A DNA stretch of 5,872 nucleotides, taken from NCBI GenBank assembly GCA_900322105.1, contig ONYV01000086.1, positions 1 to 5,872 of the forward strand, written 5' to 3'. The notes under the pieces are model-generated. The model made no database searches. It was not told the DNA's origin and saw only the letters and a program-made list of their open reading frames with translations. Within the stretch, counting starts at the first letter, position 1; every line of letters starts with the position of its first letter. The translations under genes and the position numbers were made by a program. This document shows positions 1 to 5,682 of the stretch, piece after piece. Origin of the DNA: an uncultured Eubacteriales bacterium (GTDB lineage Bacteria > Bacillota > Clostridia > Oscillospirales > Acutalibacteraceae).

Positions 1-121
1 AGAATGCATCCCCGCGGGATGCCGCACCGTCTTATTGCGGAATAGAATGTACAACTCAAATAGACAGAGTGAGCGTATGCGAACGTCAGCGAATCGGGAG
101 CGGCAGCTTGCCGCCGCCGGC
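1..121. other. GC-rich intergenic segment with two perfect hairpins
   Basis: No gene can be supported here. There are two perfect inverted repeats. The first is GCATCCC (6-12) with GGGATGC (16-22) around a 3-base loop. The second is GCGGCA (100-105) with TGCCGC (109-114) around a 3-base loop. Neither is followed by a T-tract, so neither is a convincing intrinsic terminator. The stretch 66-99 is rich in GCGA/GCGTA-like short words and resembles a dispersed intergenic repeat, but no second copy lies in this window. Two plus-strand frames stay open from the window edge (to about 150 and 162). They read through the promoter of the next gene, have no family signature, and look like by-products of high GC. 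Confidence 0.45.
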
Positions 122-150
122 TTTACATGGGGGAGAAAAGGTGGTATAAT
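122..150 (+). promoter_or_regulatory. Sigma-A type promoter for the DUF5662 gene
   Basis: TTTACA at 122-127 serves as the -35 box (5 of 6 consensus bases) and TATAAT at 145-150 as a perfect -10 box, with an ideal 17-base spacer. Transcription would start near 157, about 30 bases before the ATG at 187. The promoter covers the ATG at 127, which therefore cannot be the translation start. Confidence 0.85.
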
Positions 151-172
151 GAGGGGGAGATAGTTCAGGGAT

Positions 173-179
173 GGAGGGG
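173..179 (+). promoter_or_regulatory. Ribosome binding site that sets the start at 187
   Basis: GGAGGGG at 173-179 contains the GGAGG core and lies 7 to 9 bases before the ATG at 187. The in-frame ATG at 127 has no transcribed leader, because it sits inside the -35 box. Confidence 0.8.
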
Positions 180-186
180 TAGTGTG

Positions 187-720
187 ATGAAATGGATGGA
201 GCATTTGAAAACGATCAACCATCATAAAAGATTGGTGATGGAAATGTGCTTTCGGCTGGGACTGTACCGTCAGGGACTGATGCATGACCTGACAAAATAT
301 CAGCCTGTGGAGTTTTTAGTGGGCGCAAGGTACTATCAGGGAAGCCGCAGCCCGAATGCGGCGGAAAGAGAAGAAACAGGTCTGAGCCTTGCGTGGCTGC
401 ACCATAAGGGCAGAAATAAACATCATCTTGAATACTGGATCGACTACAGCCTTGAAGAAGGGCATCAGATGACAGGAATGAGAATGCCGACAAAGTACGT
501 GGTCGAGATGTTCTGCGACAGAGTGGCGGCGTGTAAAAATTACCGCGGAAACGCTTACACGGACGGCGATGCTTATGACTACTATCAGCGCTCAAAGGAT
601 CATTACCTGATCCATCCGCAGACTGCTGCGCTGCTGGAATTTCTGCTGAAAATGCTGAGAGATAACGGTGAAGAAAAAACTTTGCTCTATATCAAATACA
701 GGATACTAAGAAAAAAATGA
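187..720 (+). CDS. DUF5662 family protein
   Basis: A 177-residue soluble protein recognised as the DUF5662 family, sometimes mislabelled catalase in databases; its function is unknown. The N-terminal half carries the family's conserved block: NHHK (11-14), MHDLTKYQPVEF (32-43), YYQGSRSPN (49-57), ERE (60-62), AWLHHKGRNKHH (69-80) and EYW (82-84). The His and Asp residues H12, H33-D34, H72-H73, H79-H80 and D111 in a helical protein resemble the metal-ligand layout of HD-type phosphohydrolases. That comparison is my inference, not an established activity. There is no signal peptide or membrane segment. I placed the start at 187 because the upstream in-frame ATG at 127 lies inside the promoter, while GGAGG stands in front of 187. 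It appears to be a single gene: its own promoter lies in front and a structured gap follows. Confidence 0.88.
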   Translation: MKWMEHLKTINHHKRLVMEMCFRLGLYRQGLMHDLTKYQPVEFLVGARYYQGSRSPNAAEREETGLSLAWLHHKGRNKHHLEYWIDYSLEEGHQMTGMRMPTKYVVEMFCDRVAACKNYRGNAYTDGDAYDYYQRSKDHYLIHPQTAALLEFLLKMLRDNGEEKTLLYIKYRILRKK

Positions 721-723
721 CAT

Positions 724-805
724 ACGATCGGGTCGGGTACTGCTTTTTTGAGAAATGACAGGACGTTCAAAATACGATGATGATCGTCCGATACCCGTCC
801 GTTTT
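724..805 (+). promoter_or_regulatory. Structured intergenic leader or weak terminator
   Basis: The gap between the DUF5662 gene and the secreted protein gene holds nested inverted repeats. The outer stem pairs 731-739 with 792-800 with one mismatch. The inner stem pairs GGACG (761-765) with CGTCC (785-789). The outer arm is followed by GTTTT (801-805), which is compatible with a weak terminator or attenuator. An alternative pairing, ACGATC (724-729) with GATCGT (782-787), competes with the inner stem. No known riboswitch class was recognised. A possible weak promoter (TTGAGA 748-753, TACGAT 773-778, 19-base spacer) lies inside, so the role as leader or terminator is unresolved. Confidence 0.4.
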
Positions 806-830
806 GTGTCACCATAAAAACCAACAATGA

Positions 831-837
831 AAGGAAG
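831..837 (+). promoter_or_regulatory. Ribosome binding site that sets the start at 848
   Basis: AAGGAAG at 831-837 is 10 bases upstream of the ATG at 848. It lies just after the in-frame ATG at 827, which has no Shine-Dalgarno site of its own. Starting at 848 also gives a standard signal peptide N-terminus (MSNVKKLL). Confidence 0.75.
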
Positions 838-847
838 TCGAAACAAA

Positions 848-3253
848 ATGTCGAATGTCAAAAAACTGCTCATCACCTGCATTACCGCGCTCACGGCAGT
901 CTTGCTGATCGCTGTCGGGTTCACAGTCAGCAATACGGTTTCCCAAAACAGCGCTTTTGCCGCTCAGTCTGCGCCTGTCAAGCTGACGCTGAGCAGCGGT
1001 TCTCTGGTGCTTGGCAAGGGAGAAAGCTATCAGCTCACGGCGAATGTCGGAAAAGATGACGCTGTCAGAAAATGGGTGTCGTCCGATACCTCTGTGCTGA
1101 CGGTGAAAAACGGTCTGATACAAACGAAAAAAACAGGGGAAGCGACCGTCACTGTCCGCACCAATTCCAATCAGGCGGCGACTTGTCACGTTGTCGTGAT
1201 GAAAGCGCCGAAAAGCTGCACGCTGAATGCAGATGATCTGCTCCTCGGCGTAGGAGAAAGTTTCCGTTTCTACTGCACCGTACCAAGCGGCACGGCTGCC
1301 TGTGTGAGAGATTATACGATCAGCAGCAAAAGCGTTCTGTCCTATGACAGAGGAACGATAAAGGCACTGAAAGCAGGTACGGCGACTGTCACCGTCAAAC
1401 TCTACAACGGTGTAACGGCTTCCTGCAAGGTCACGGTCAAGGCTGCTCCGAAAAGTTGTACGCTGAGTGCAAAAGAACTTGTGATCGGCGCAGGAGAAAG
1501 TTACCGCTTCACCTGTAATGTGCCGAACAATACCGCTGCAAGGGTCAGGACTTACAGCGTTAAAGGCAACAGCATCCTTTCCCTTGACGGCAGCACCGTC
1601 AAAGGTTTGAAAGCAGGCACAACCACCGTCACTGTCAAACTTTTCAACGGCGTAACGGATACCTGCAAGGTCACGGTAAAGCCTGCGCCGAAAAGCTGTA
1701 CGCTGAGCGCAAAACAGCTCACTCTCGGCGTAGGAGAAAGTTTCCGCTTCTCCTGCAATATCCCCTCAGGCACTGCGGCAAGGGTCAGAAATTATACAGT
1801 CGACAATCCGCACTTTCTCGACTGTGACGGCAAAGGTACAATCACAGGCCGCAAGCCCGGCACAACGACCGTCCGTGTCACGCTCTTTAACGGCGTGACC
1901 GATACCTGTAAAGTAACCGTCAGAAAAGCGCCCGATACGGCGACCCTGAGCGCTTCTTCCCTGACGCTCGGCATATCGGAAAGCTATCAGTTCAGCTGCA
2001 CCATCCCCTCAGGCACTGCCGCAAGGGTGCGCACCTATCTCAGCAGTGACTATTCCGTTGTCAGCTGCAGCGCCACAGGAAAGATCACCGCTAAGAAAAC
2101 AGGCTCCGCCGTCATTACCGTCAAGCTCTTCAACGGCGTAACCGCCACCTGCAAGGTAACAGTCAAAAATGCGCCGTCCTCGCTCAGCTTTGCAGTCAGC
2201 AGCCTCTGCCTTGTCCTCGGCGACAGTGTACAATTACAGCCTGTTCTGCCAAGCAACACCGCCTCTCACCACCGCACCTATTCCGTCAGCGACAGTTCCG
2301 TGATCTCCTGCACCCGCAGCGGAAAGATCACAGCGCTCGGTCAGGGTACGGCGAAAGTAACGCTCAGGCTCTATAACGGCGTTTCGGCTTCCTGTACGGT
2401 CGAAGTCACCGCCACAGCGCCGTCGATCAATGTTGAAGACGATCTCGCCGTTTTAGATATCGGAGAGACCTTCCGCATCAGACCGCTGACCGAAAGCGGC
2501 GCAGAATACCGCAGCATCACCTATGTTTCGGGCGACAAGACCGTTGCGACAGTAGACGCAAACGGCGTCATCCATGCCAAAGCGCCCGGCACAACAGACA
2601 TCACCCTCAAAACTTCAAGCGGCAAAAAAGCAAGAGTCGCCGTCATCGTCTGGGGCAACAAAGATATCAAGGTATTCCCCGACGCCGATGCCGTGGATGC
2701 GCAGCTCGATCAGATCAAGCTCTCCGCTCCGATGAAGACCAACTGCTATGCGCTGGACTCCCTCGTTTCCGATCTTCTTTCACGCATCACCAACAGCCGC
2801 ATGAGCATATCGCAAAAGGTTCGCGCCTGCTACGATTACTTAGCGCAGAACAACACCTACGGCTATGTCTACTCACCTGTCGATCTTCCCGGCATCTATG
2901 ACTACGACAGCGACTATTTTATCGTCACACAAGCCTATTCCATCTTCAAAAATCATATCGGCACGTGTGAAGATTTTGCCTCCGCCTTTACGGTGCTGAT
3001 GAGACGCATCGGCATTGAAGCAAATGTCGTCTACGGTCTGGTCGGCATGGCAGCAGGCGGAAAAGGCGATCACTACTGGACAGATATCCCTGTGATGGGT
3101 CGTCATTTAGTATTTGATACGCAGGTCGAAAACAACACCCTCGGTCCCGGAAATTATGTCAACCACTACTGGTACGGCATGGCGCCCGAATACAACTGGC
3201 GCTGCTATGAGTATCAGGAATTTATCCCTGTGATGGGCTTTGGCTATCACTGA
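848..3253 (+). CDS. Secreted Ig-like (Big_2-type) repeat protein with C-terminal transglutaminase-like domain
   Basis: An 801-residue exported protein. Residues 1-38 form a Sec signal peptide: K5-K6, a hydrophobic core at about 7-27, and a likely cleavage near SAFA/AQ at 38-39. Seven Ig-like bacterial repeats follow, starting at residues 42, 120, 200, 280, 361, 442 and 524 and ending near 603. Each has the Big_2 pattern of a GESYQL/GESFRF strand, a S-x-x-x-V/L-S core, a GxITAxKxGxATVTV turn and a closing TCKVTV strand. Residues 604-801 hold a transglutaminase-like (papain-fold) domain: C707 in GTCEDFASAF, H742 in GDHYW and D757 in VFDTQ form the expected Cys-His-Asp triad. There is no LPXTG sorting signal, membrane anchor, SLH or obvious wall-binding domain, so it may be released or held non-covalently. 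Family knowledge suggests peptidase, crosslinking or cell-surface processing, but the substrate is unknown. The 22 cysteines outside the signal peptide are unusual. Confidence 0.88.
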   Translation: MSNVKKLLITCITALTAVLLIAVGFTVSNTVSQNSAFAAQSAPVKLTLSSGSLVLGKGESYQLTANVGKDDAVRKWVSSDTSVLTVKNGLIQTKKTGEATVTVRTNSNQAATCHVVVMKAPKSCTLNADDLLLGVGESFRFYCTVPSGTAACVRDYTISSKSVLSYDRGTIKALKAGTATVTVKLYNGVTASCKVTVKAAPKSCTLSAKELVIGAGESYRFTCNVPNNTAARVRTYSVKGNSILSLDGSTVKGLKAGTTTVTVKLFNGVTDTCKVTVKPAPKSCTLSAKQLTLGVGESFRFSCNIPSGTAARVRNYTVDNPHFLDCDGKGTITGRKPGTTTVRVTLFNGVTDTCKVTVRKAPDTATLSASSLTLGISESYQFSCTIPSGTAARVRTYLSSDYSVVSCSATGKITAKKTGSAVITVKLFNGVTATCKVTVKNAPSSLSFAVSSLCLVLGDSVQLQPVLPSNTASHHRTYSVSDSSVISCTRSGKITALGQGTAKVTLRLYNGVSASCTVEVTATAPSINVEDDLAVLDIGETFRIRPLTESGAEYRSITYVSGDKTVATVDANGVIHAKAPGTTDITLKTSSGKKARVAVIVWGNKDIKVFPDADAVDAQLDQIKLSAPMKTNCYALDSLVSDLLSRITNSRMSISQKVRACYDYLAQNNTYGYVYSPVDLPGIYDYDSDYFIVTQAYSIFKNHIGTCEDFASAFTVLMRRIGIEANVVYGLVGMAAGGKGDHYWTDIPVMGRHLVFDTQVENNTLGPGNYVNHYWYGMAPEYNWRCYEYQEFIPVMGFGYH
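971..2656 (+). repeat. Seven tandem Ig-like repeat units of about 240 bp
   Basis: The units start at 971, 1205, 1445, 1685, 1928, 2171 and 2417, with lengths of 234, 240, 240, 243, 243, 246 and 240 bases. Units 2 to 5 are the most alike, sharing the protein words APKSCTLSA (units 2-4, variant in 2), SGTAARVR (units 4-5, variants in 2-3) and NGVT-x-TCKVTV (variant in unit 2). Units 1 and 7 are the most divergent. This pattern fits growth of the array by internal duplication from the middle. Confidence 0.85.
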
Positions 3254-3301
3254 TCTTCATACAGGGTTCTGTCTGTTCTCTGACACCATTCCCTGAAAAC
3301 G

Positions 3302-3350
3302 CAAGCGTCCTCTTCTTTTTGTGACCAAAGAAGAGGACGCTTGTATTTTG
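3302..3350. terminator. Bidirectional intrinsic terminator between convergent genes
   Basis: A perfect 17-bp inverted repeat pairs 3302-3318 with 3327-3343 around an 8-base loop. It is followed on the plus strand by TATTTTG and on the minus strand by CGTTTTC. It lies 48 bases after the stop of the secreted protein gene and 9 bases after the stop of the minus-strand SEDS gene, so it can end both transcripts. Confidence 0.9.
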
Positions 3351-3351
3351 C

Positions 3352-4518
3352 TTATCCGACAAGAGAAGAAGTATTGACGTGTACGGGCTTTTCCGAGGGG
3401 TCGTCAGGGTGCATATAAACACTCTGCGCCAAGCCTACGCCCAGATACAGACAGGCAACGGACGTGCCGCCTGCGCTGAAAAACGGCAGAGTGATCCCCA
3501 CGACAGGCAGCAGTCCCAGCACCATGCCAAGATTCACAAAGACCTGTGTGCCGATCAGCGCAAAACAGCCGATACAGATACTTTTCCCCAGCAGACTGTC
3601 CGCACTGTAAGCATTTTTCAGCAGTCGGATGAGCATCCACGCAAACAGCAGTATCACTGCAAGCCCTCCGACAAGCCCCGATTCCTCTCCTGCCGCTGTA
3701 AAGATAAAGTCGTTTTCCTGATACGGCACAATACCTGCTCCCGTTCTGCTGCCCTGAAACAGACCTTTGCCGAAGATACCGCCCGAAGCGACCGATATTT
3801 TTCCCTGATACTGCTGCCATCCGTAGGTTTTCAGCATAGAATCATCTGTACTGAACAGTGATACAAGGCGGTTTTTCTGATCGTCATTCATCACCCGAAG
3901 CCACACAAACGGTACGGCAGGTACGACACAAAGCGTCAGAATCATAAAGTACCGCAGCGGCACACCGCCTGCAAACATCATGGCAAGCGCCATACATCCG
4001 AAGATCAGCGCTGCGCCGTCATCTCCCTGCATATGTATCAGACCGATCGGTATCATAGCGTGAAGTGTGAGCGCCATAACCCCCGAAAACCGTTTCAGAC
4101 GCTCTGTCTTTTCAAGATAGGAAAGGTGCTTTGAAAAAGTCAGGATAAAGCAGACTTTTGTGAGTTCAGAGGGCTGGAACGTCAAGCCCCACGGCAAACG
4201 AAGCCACCCGACATCATCCGTTCCGCTGACCCGTATTCCTGCAAAGAACACCGCAAACGTCAGCATCAGCGCAATTCCTGCCACCCATTTCCAGAGTCCT
4301 GCGATCTCACGGAAATCCGTCAGCGAGATCACAAACGCCGCGACCAGTCCCACCGCAGCGGCGATGACCTGCGTTTTCAGAAATCCGCTGCCGCCGTTTC
4401 GCTCCTGACTGGCAATCAGCAGACACCCGTAAACCGTCGCCGCTGTCGTCAGCAGCCAAAATACCCAATCGCTCTTTCTGATATTGGAAACGAGCGTATG
4501 AAAAAAAGCCTTCCACAT
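3352..4518 (-). CDS. FtsW/RodA/SpoVE (SEDS) family peptidoglycan glycosyltransferase
   Basis: A 388-residue integral membrane protein of normal SEDS length. Family members polymerise glycan strands from lipid II, usually with a class B penicillin-binding protein. Hydrophobic segments lie near 16-37, 50-67, 74-95, 112-131, 145-162, 168-185, 189-209, 281-300, 313-337 and 345-368, consistent with ten helices. Family motifs are FQPSELTK (114-121), the ENDFIF loop (268-273) and GLLPVVGITLPFFSAGGTS (335-353). D270 of that loop matches the essential Asp of the HTDFIF motif of E. coli FtsW and RodA. The usual QPDLGTA is QGDDGAA (164-170) here. AGAGG (4529-4533, minus strand) lies 10 bases before the ATG. 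No class B PBP, mreBCD or division gene is adjacent, so the RodA, FtsW or SpoVE role cannot be assigned. RodA-like is my leaning. Confidence 0.93.
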   Translation of the reverse strand: MWKAFFHTLVSNIRKSDWVFWLLTTAATVYGCLLIASQERNGGSGFLKTQVIAAAVGLVAAFVISLTDFREIAGLWKWVAGIALMLTFAVFFAGIRVSGTDDVGWLRLPWGLTFQPSELTKVCFILTFSKHLSYLEKTERLKRFSGVMALTLHAMIPIGLIHMQGDDGAALIFGCMALAMMFAGGVPLRYFMILTLCVVPAVPFVWLRVMNDDQKNRLVSLFSTDDSMLKTYGWQQYQGKISVASGGIFGKGLFQGSRTGAGIVPYQENDFIFTAAGEESGLVGGLAVILLFAWMLIRLLKNAYSADSLLGKSICIGCFALIGTQVFVNLGMVLGLLPVVGITLPFFSAGGTSVACLYLGVGLAQSVYMHPDDPSEKPVHVNTSSLVG

Positions 4519-4684
4519 CCAGAACCTGCCTCTTTTCGTTTTTCTGTTATCATATCATCCCGACACAACAAAAAATGCCGAAAAACAACGAACAACGGGA
4601 GATTCGTTTTGTCGGGGCAGTCACATGGAAAAAGCCTTTCCTAAACCGTCAAACTTGTGTTACCAAGTCACAATACATTCTCAC
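4519..4684 (-). promoter_or_regulatory. Upstream/leader region of the SEDS gene with nested inverted repeats
   Basis: This non-coding stretch upstream of the SEDS start contains a nested inverted repeat. The outer arms are CCCGACA (4559-4565) and TGTCGGG (4610-4616), and the inner arms are AACGAA (4587-4592) and TTCGTT (4603-4608). On the minus strand it would form a stem-loop ending about 40 bases before the start codon. A TATGAT-like -10 candidate lies near 4549-4554 (minus strand) but without a good -35 box, so the promoter is not placed. I see nothing else in 4620-4684. Confidence 0.35.
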
Positions 4685-4717
4685 AAAAAGCCGATGAACC
4701 CACGTCATCGGCTTTTT
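4685..4717 (-). terminator. Intrinsic terminator after the YqeB-HydF fusion gene
   Basis: A perfect 13-bp inverted repeat pairs 4685-4697 with 4705-4717 around a 7-base loop. Its arms carry GCCGATGA and end in A5 and T5, so on the minus strand the stem ends in a T-tract. It lies about 95 bases downstream of the stop at 4813 and isolates that unit from the SEDS gene. It is symmetrical and could also act on plus-strand transcripts. Confidence 0.85.
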
Positions 4718-4741
4718 ATGCAGTTCCGACAAAGCAGAAAA

Positions 4742-4776
4742 CAGCGCTGTAAACATATCTCTTATATCAAGCGCTG
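4742..4776. other. Inverted repeat in the 3' untranslated region
   Basis: CAGCGCT (4742-4748) and AGCGCTG (4770-4776) form a perfect 7-bp stem with a 21-base AT-rich loop. It lies between the stop of the fusion ORF and its terminator. It has no T-tract and no recognised function. Confidence 0.4.
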
Positions 4777-4812
4777 CTGATCGTGCGGTATCGCTCCGAC
4801 CTTCCGAAAGCC

Positions 4813-5682
4813 TTATGCCTTGTGATCGGAAATGAGTTTTTGTATCTCAGGAAACGGCGCAAGGCTGCGATAGAGAATGCCGTTCATATAGGCGATCGCT
4901 GTGCCGTAGTTTGTCATCGGCACACCCTCATCTTCGGCGCATTTCAAACGGTATTTCATCTCACGTTCGCCCAGCATACAACCGCCGCAGTGGATGATGA
5001 GCCGATACTGACGCAGATCCTCGGCAAATTCCGTTCCCGACGTCCAGACGAACTGCACATCCTTTCCCGTATATTTTCGGATGAGCTTCGGTATCTTGAC
5101 CGTTCCGATATCATCACACTGACGGTGATGCGTACACCCTTCGGACATCAATATTTTGTCGCCGTCCTGAAGGGTATCCAGTGCGCCGCAGGATGCCGCC
5201 GCCTGCTTGAGGTTGCCTTTATAGTTTGCAAACAGGATGGAAAAGGACGTGAGCATGATATCCTGCGGCACCATCGGGCTGACGGCTGCAAATGCCTGAC
5301 TGTCGGTAATGACCATTTTAGGCTTGCGTGAAAGTGTTTGCAGCGTCAGCGGCAGCTGTTCGGGCTGCGTGACCATACAGACGGCGTGAGCGTCGATGAT
5401 ATCACGGATCGCGCGCCCTTCAGGGTCCACCAGCATGGCGATCCCGTCCTCAAACAGGAAGTACTGTGCCTGGTCCAGATTCCGGGCAAGCCGTACCGTG
5501 ACATCCTCTACTGTGGCAGTGCCCTCATAGACAGCCTCCGACAGGGACACGGTTCTGCGTATCGCGCTGGGGTGCTCACTCTCGAGGATCAGCACCGGAA
5601 AGCCTGCACGCCGAAGCGCCCAGATGGTGCCGGTTGCCAGGTCACCGCCGCCGCGGACGATCACCAGCTGATCCGTGATCAT
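4813..5682 (-). CDS. YqeB (EF2563-type) N-terminus fused to HydF C-terminal half
   Basis: A 289-residue ORF made of two unrelated parts. Residues 1 to about 90 match the start of the YqeB/EF2563 family of the selenium-dependent molybdenum hydroxylase system: VIVRGGGDLATGTIWALRRA (7-26) is the Rossmann-like nucleotide loop, followed by RRTVSLSEAVYEG (42-54) and LVDPEGRAIR (84-93). From about residue 92 it is HydF, the [FeFe]-hydrogenase maturation scaffold: KPKMVITDSQAF (120-131) and LTSFSILFANYKG (144-156) belong to the dimerisation domain, while EGCTHHRQCDDIGTVK (181-196) and HCGGCMLGEREM (231-242) belong to the cluster domain. C183, H231, C232 and C235 fit HydF's C-X46-53-HC-X2-C ligand pattern. 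The HydF GTPase domain and the rest of YqeB are absent. HydF is normally about 400 residues and YqeB about 260-270. The start overlaps the upstream stop (ATGA, 5679-5682), so translation is probably coupled. A biological fusion, deletion scar or assembly chimera are all possible. Confidence 0.85.
   Translation of the reverse strand: MITDQLVIVRGGGDLATGTIWALRRAGFPVLILESEHPSAIRRTVSLSEAVYEGTATVEDVTVRLARNLDQAQYFLFEDGIAMLVDPEGRAIRDIIDAHAVCMVTQPEQLPLTLQTLSRKPKMVITDSQAFAAVSPMVPQDIMLTSFSILFANYKGNLKQAAASCGALDTLQDGDKILMSEGCTHHRQCDDIGTVKIPKLIRKYTGKDVQFVWTSGTEFAEDLRQYRLIIHCGGCMLGEREMKYRLKCAEDEGVPMTNYGTAIAYMNGILYRSLAPFPEIQKLISDHKA

Noticed and set aside
2..162. Plus-strand frame open from the window edge to about 162, as the end of an upstream gene
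   Set aside because: It reads through the promoter of the next gene, has no family signature, and a second frame is also open over most of the same stretch. High GC explains both.
127..186. Upstream start (ATG at 127) for the DUF5662 gene
   Set aside because: The ATG lies inside the -35 box of a near-consensus promoter, so it is upstream of the transcript. A good Shine-Dalgarno site precedes 187.
724..805. A known riboswitch (for example c-di-GMP) ahead of the surface protein
   Set aside because: None of the conserved riboswitch core words that I know are present.
827..847. Upstream start (ATG at 827) for the secreted protein
   Set aside because: It has no Shine-Dalgarno site. AAGGAAG lies between it and the ATG at 848, which gives a standard signal peptide.
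1552..2259. Minus-strand ORFs repeated through the Ig-like array
   Set aside because: They share a repeated peptide only because they are the antisense of the tandem repeats.
971..2656. CRISPR-like array
   Set aside because: The repeats are 240-base coding units in frame with an exported protein, not short repeats with spacers.
3379..3861. Plus-strand ORF opposite the SEDS gene
   Set aside because: It has low-complexity Arg/Gln/Cys-rich composition and is antisense to a clear SEDS protein.
4783..5331. Plus-strand ORF opposite the YqeB-HydF gene
   Set aside because: It is antisense to clear HydF coding sequence and has no recognisable domain.
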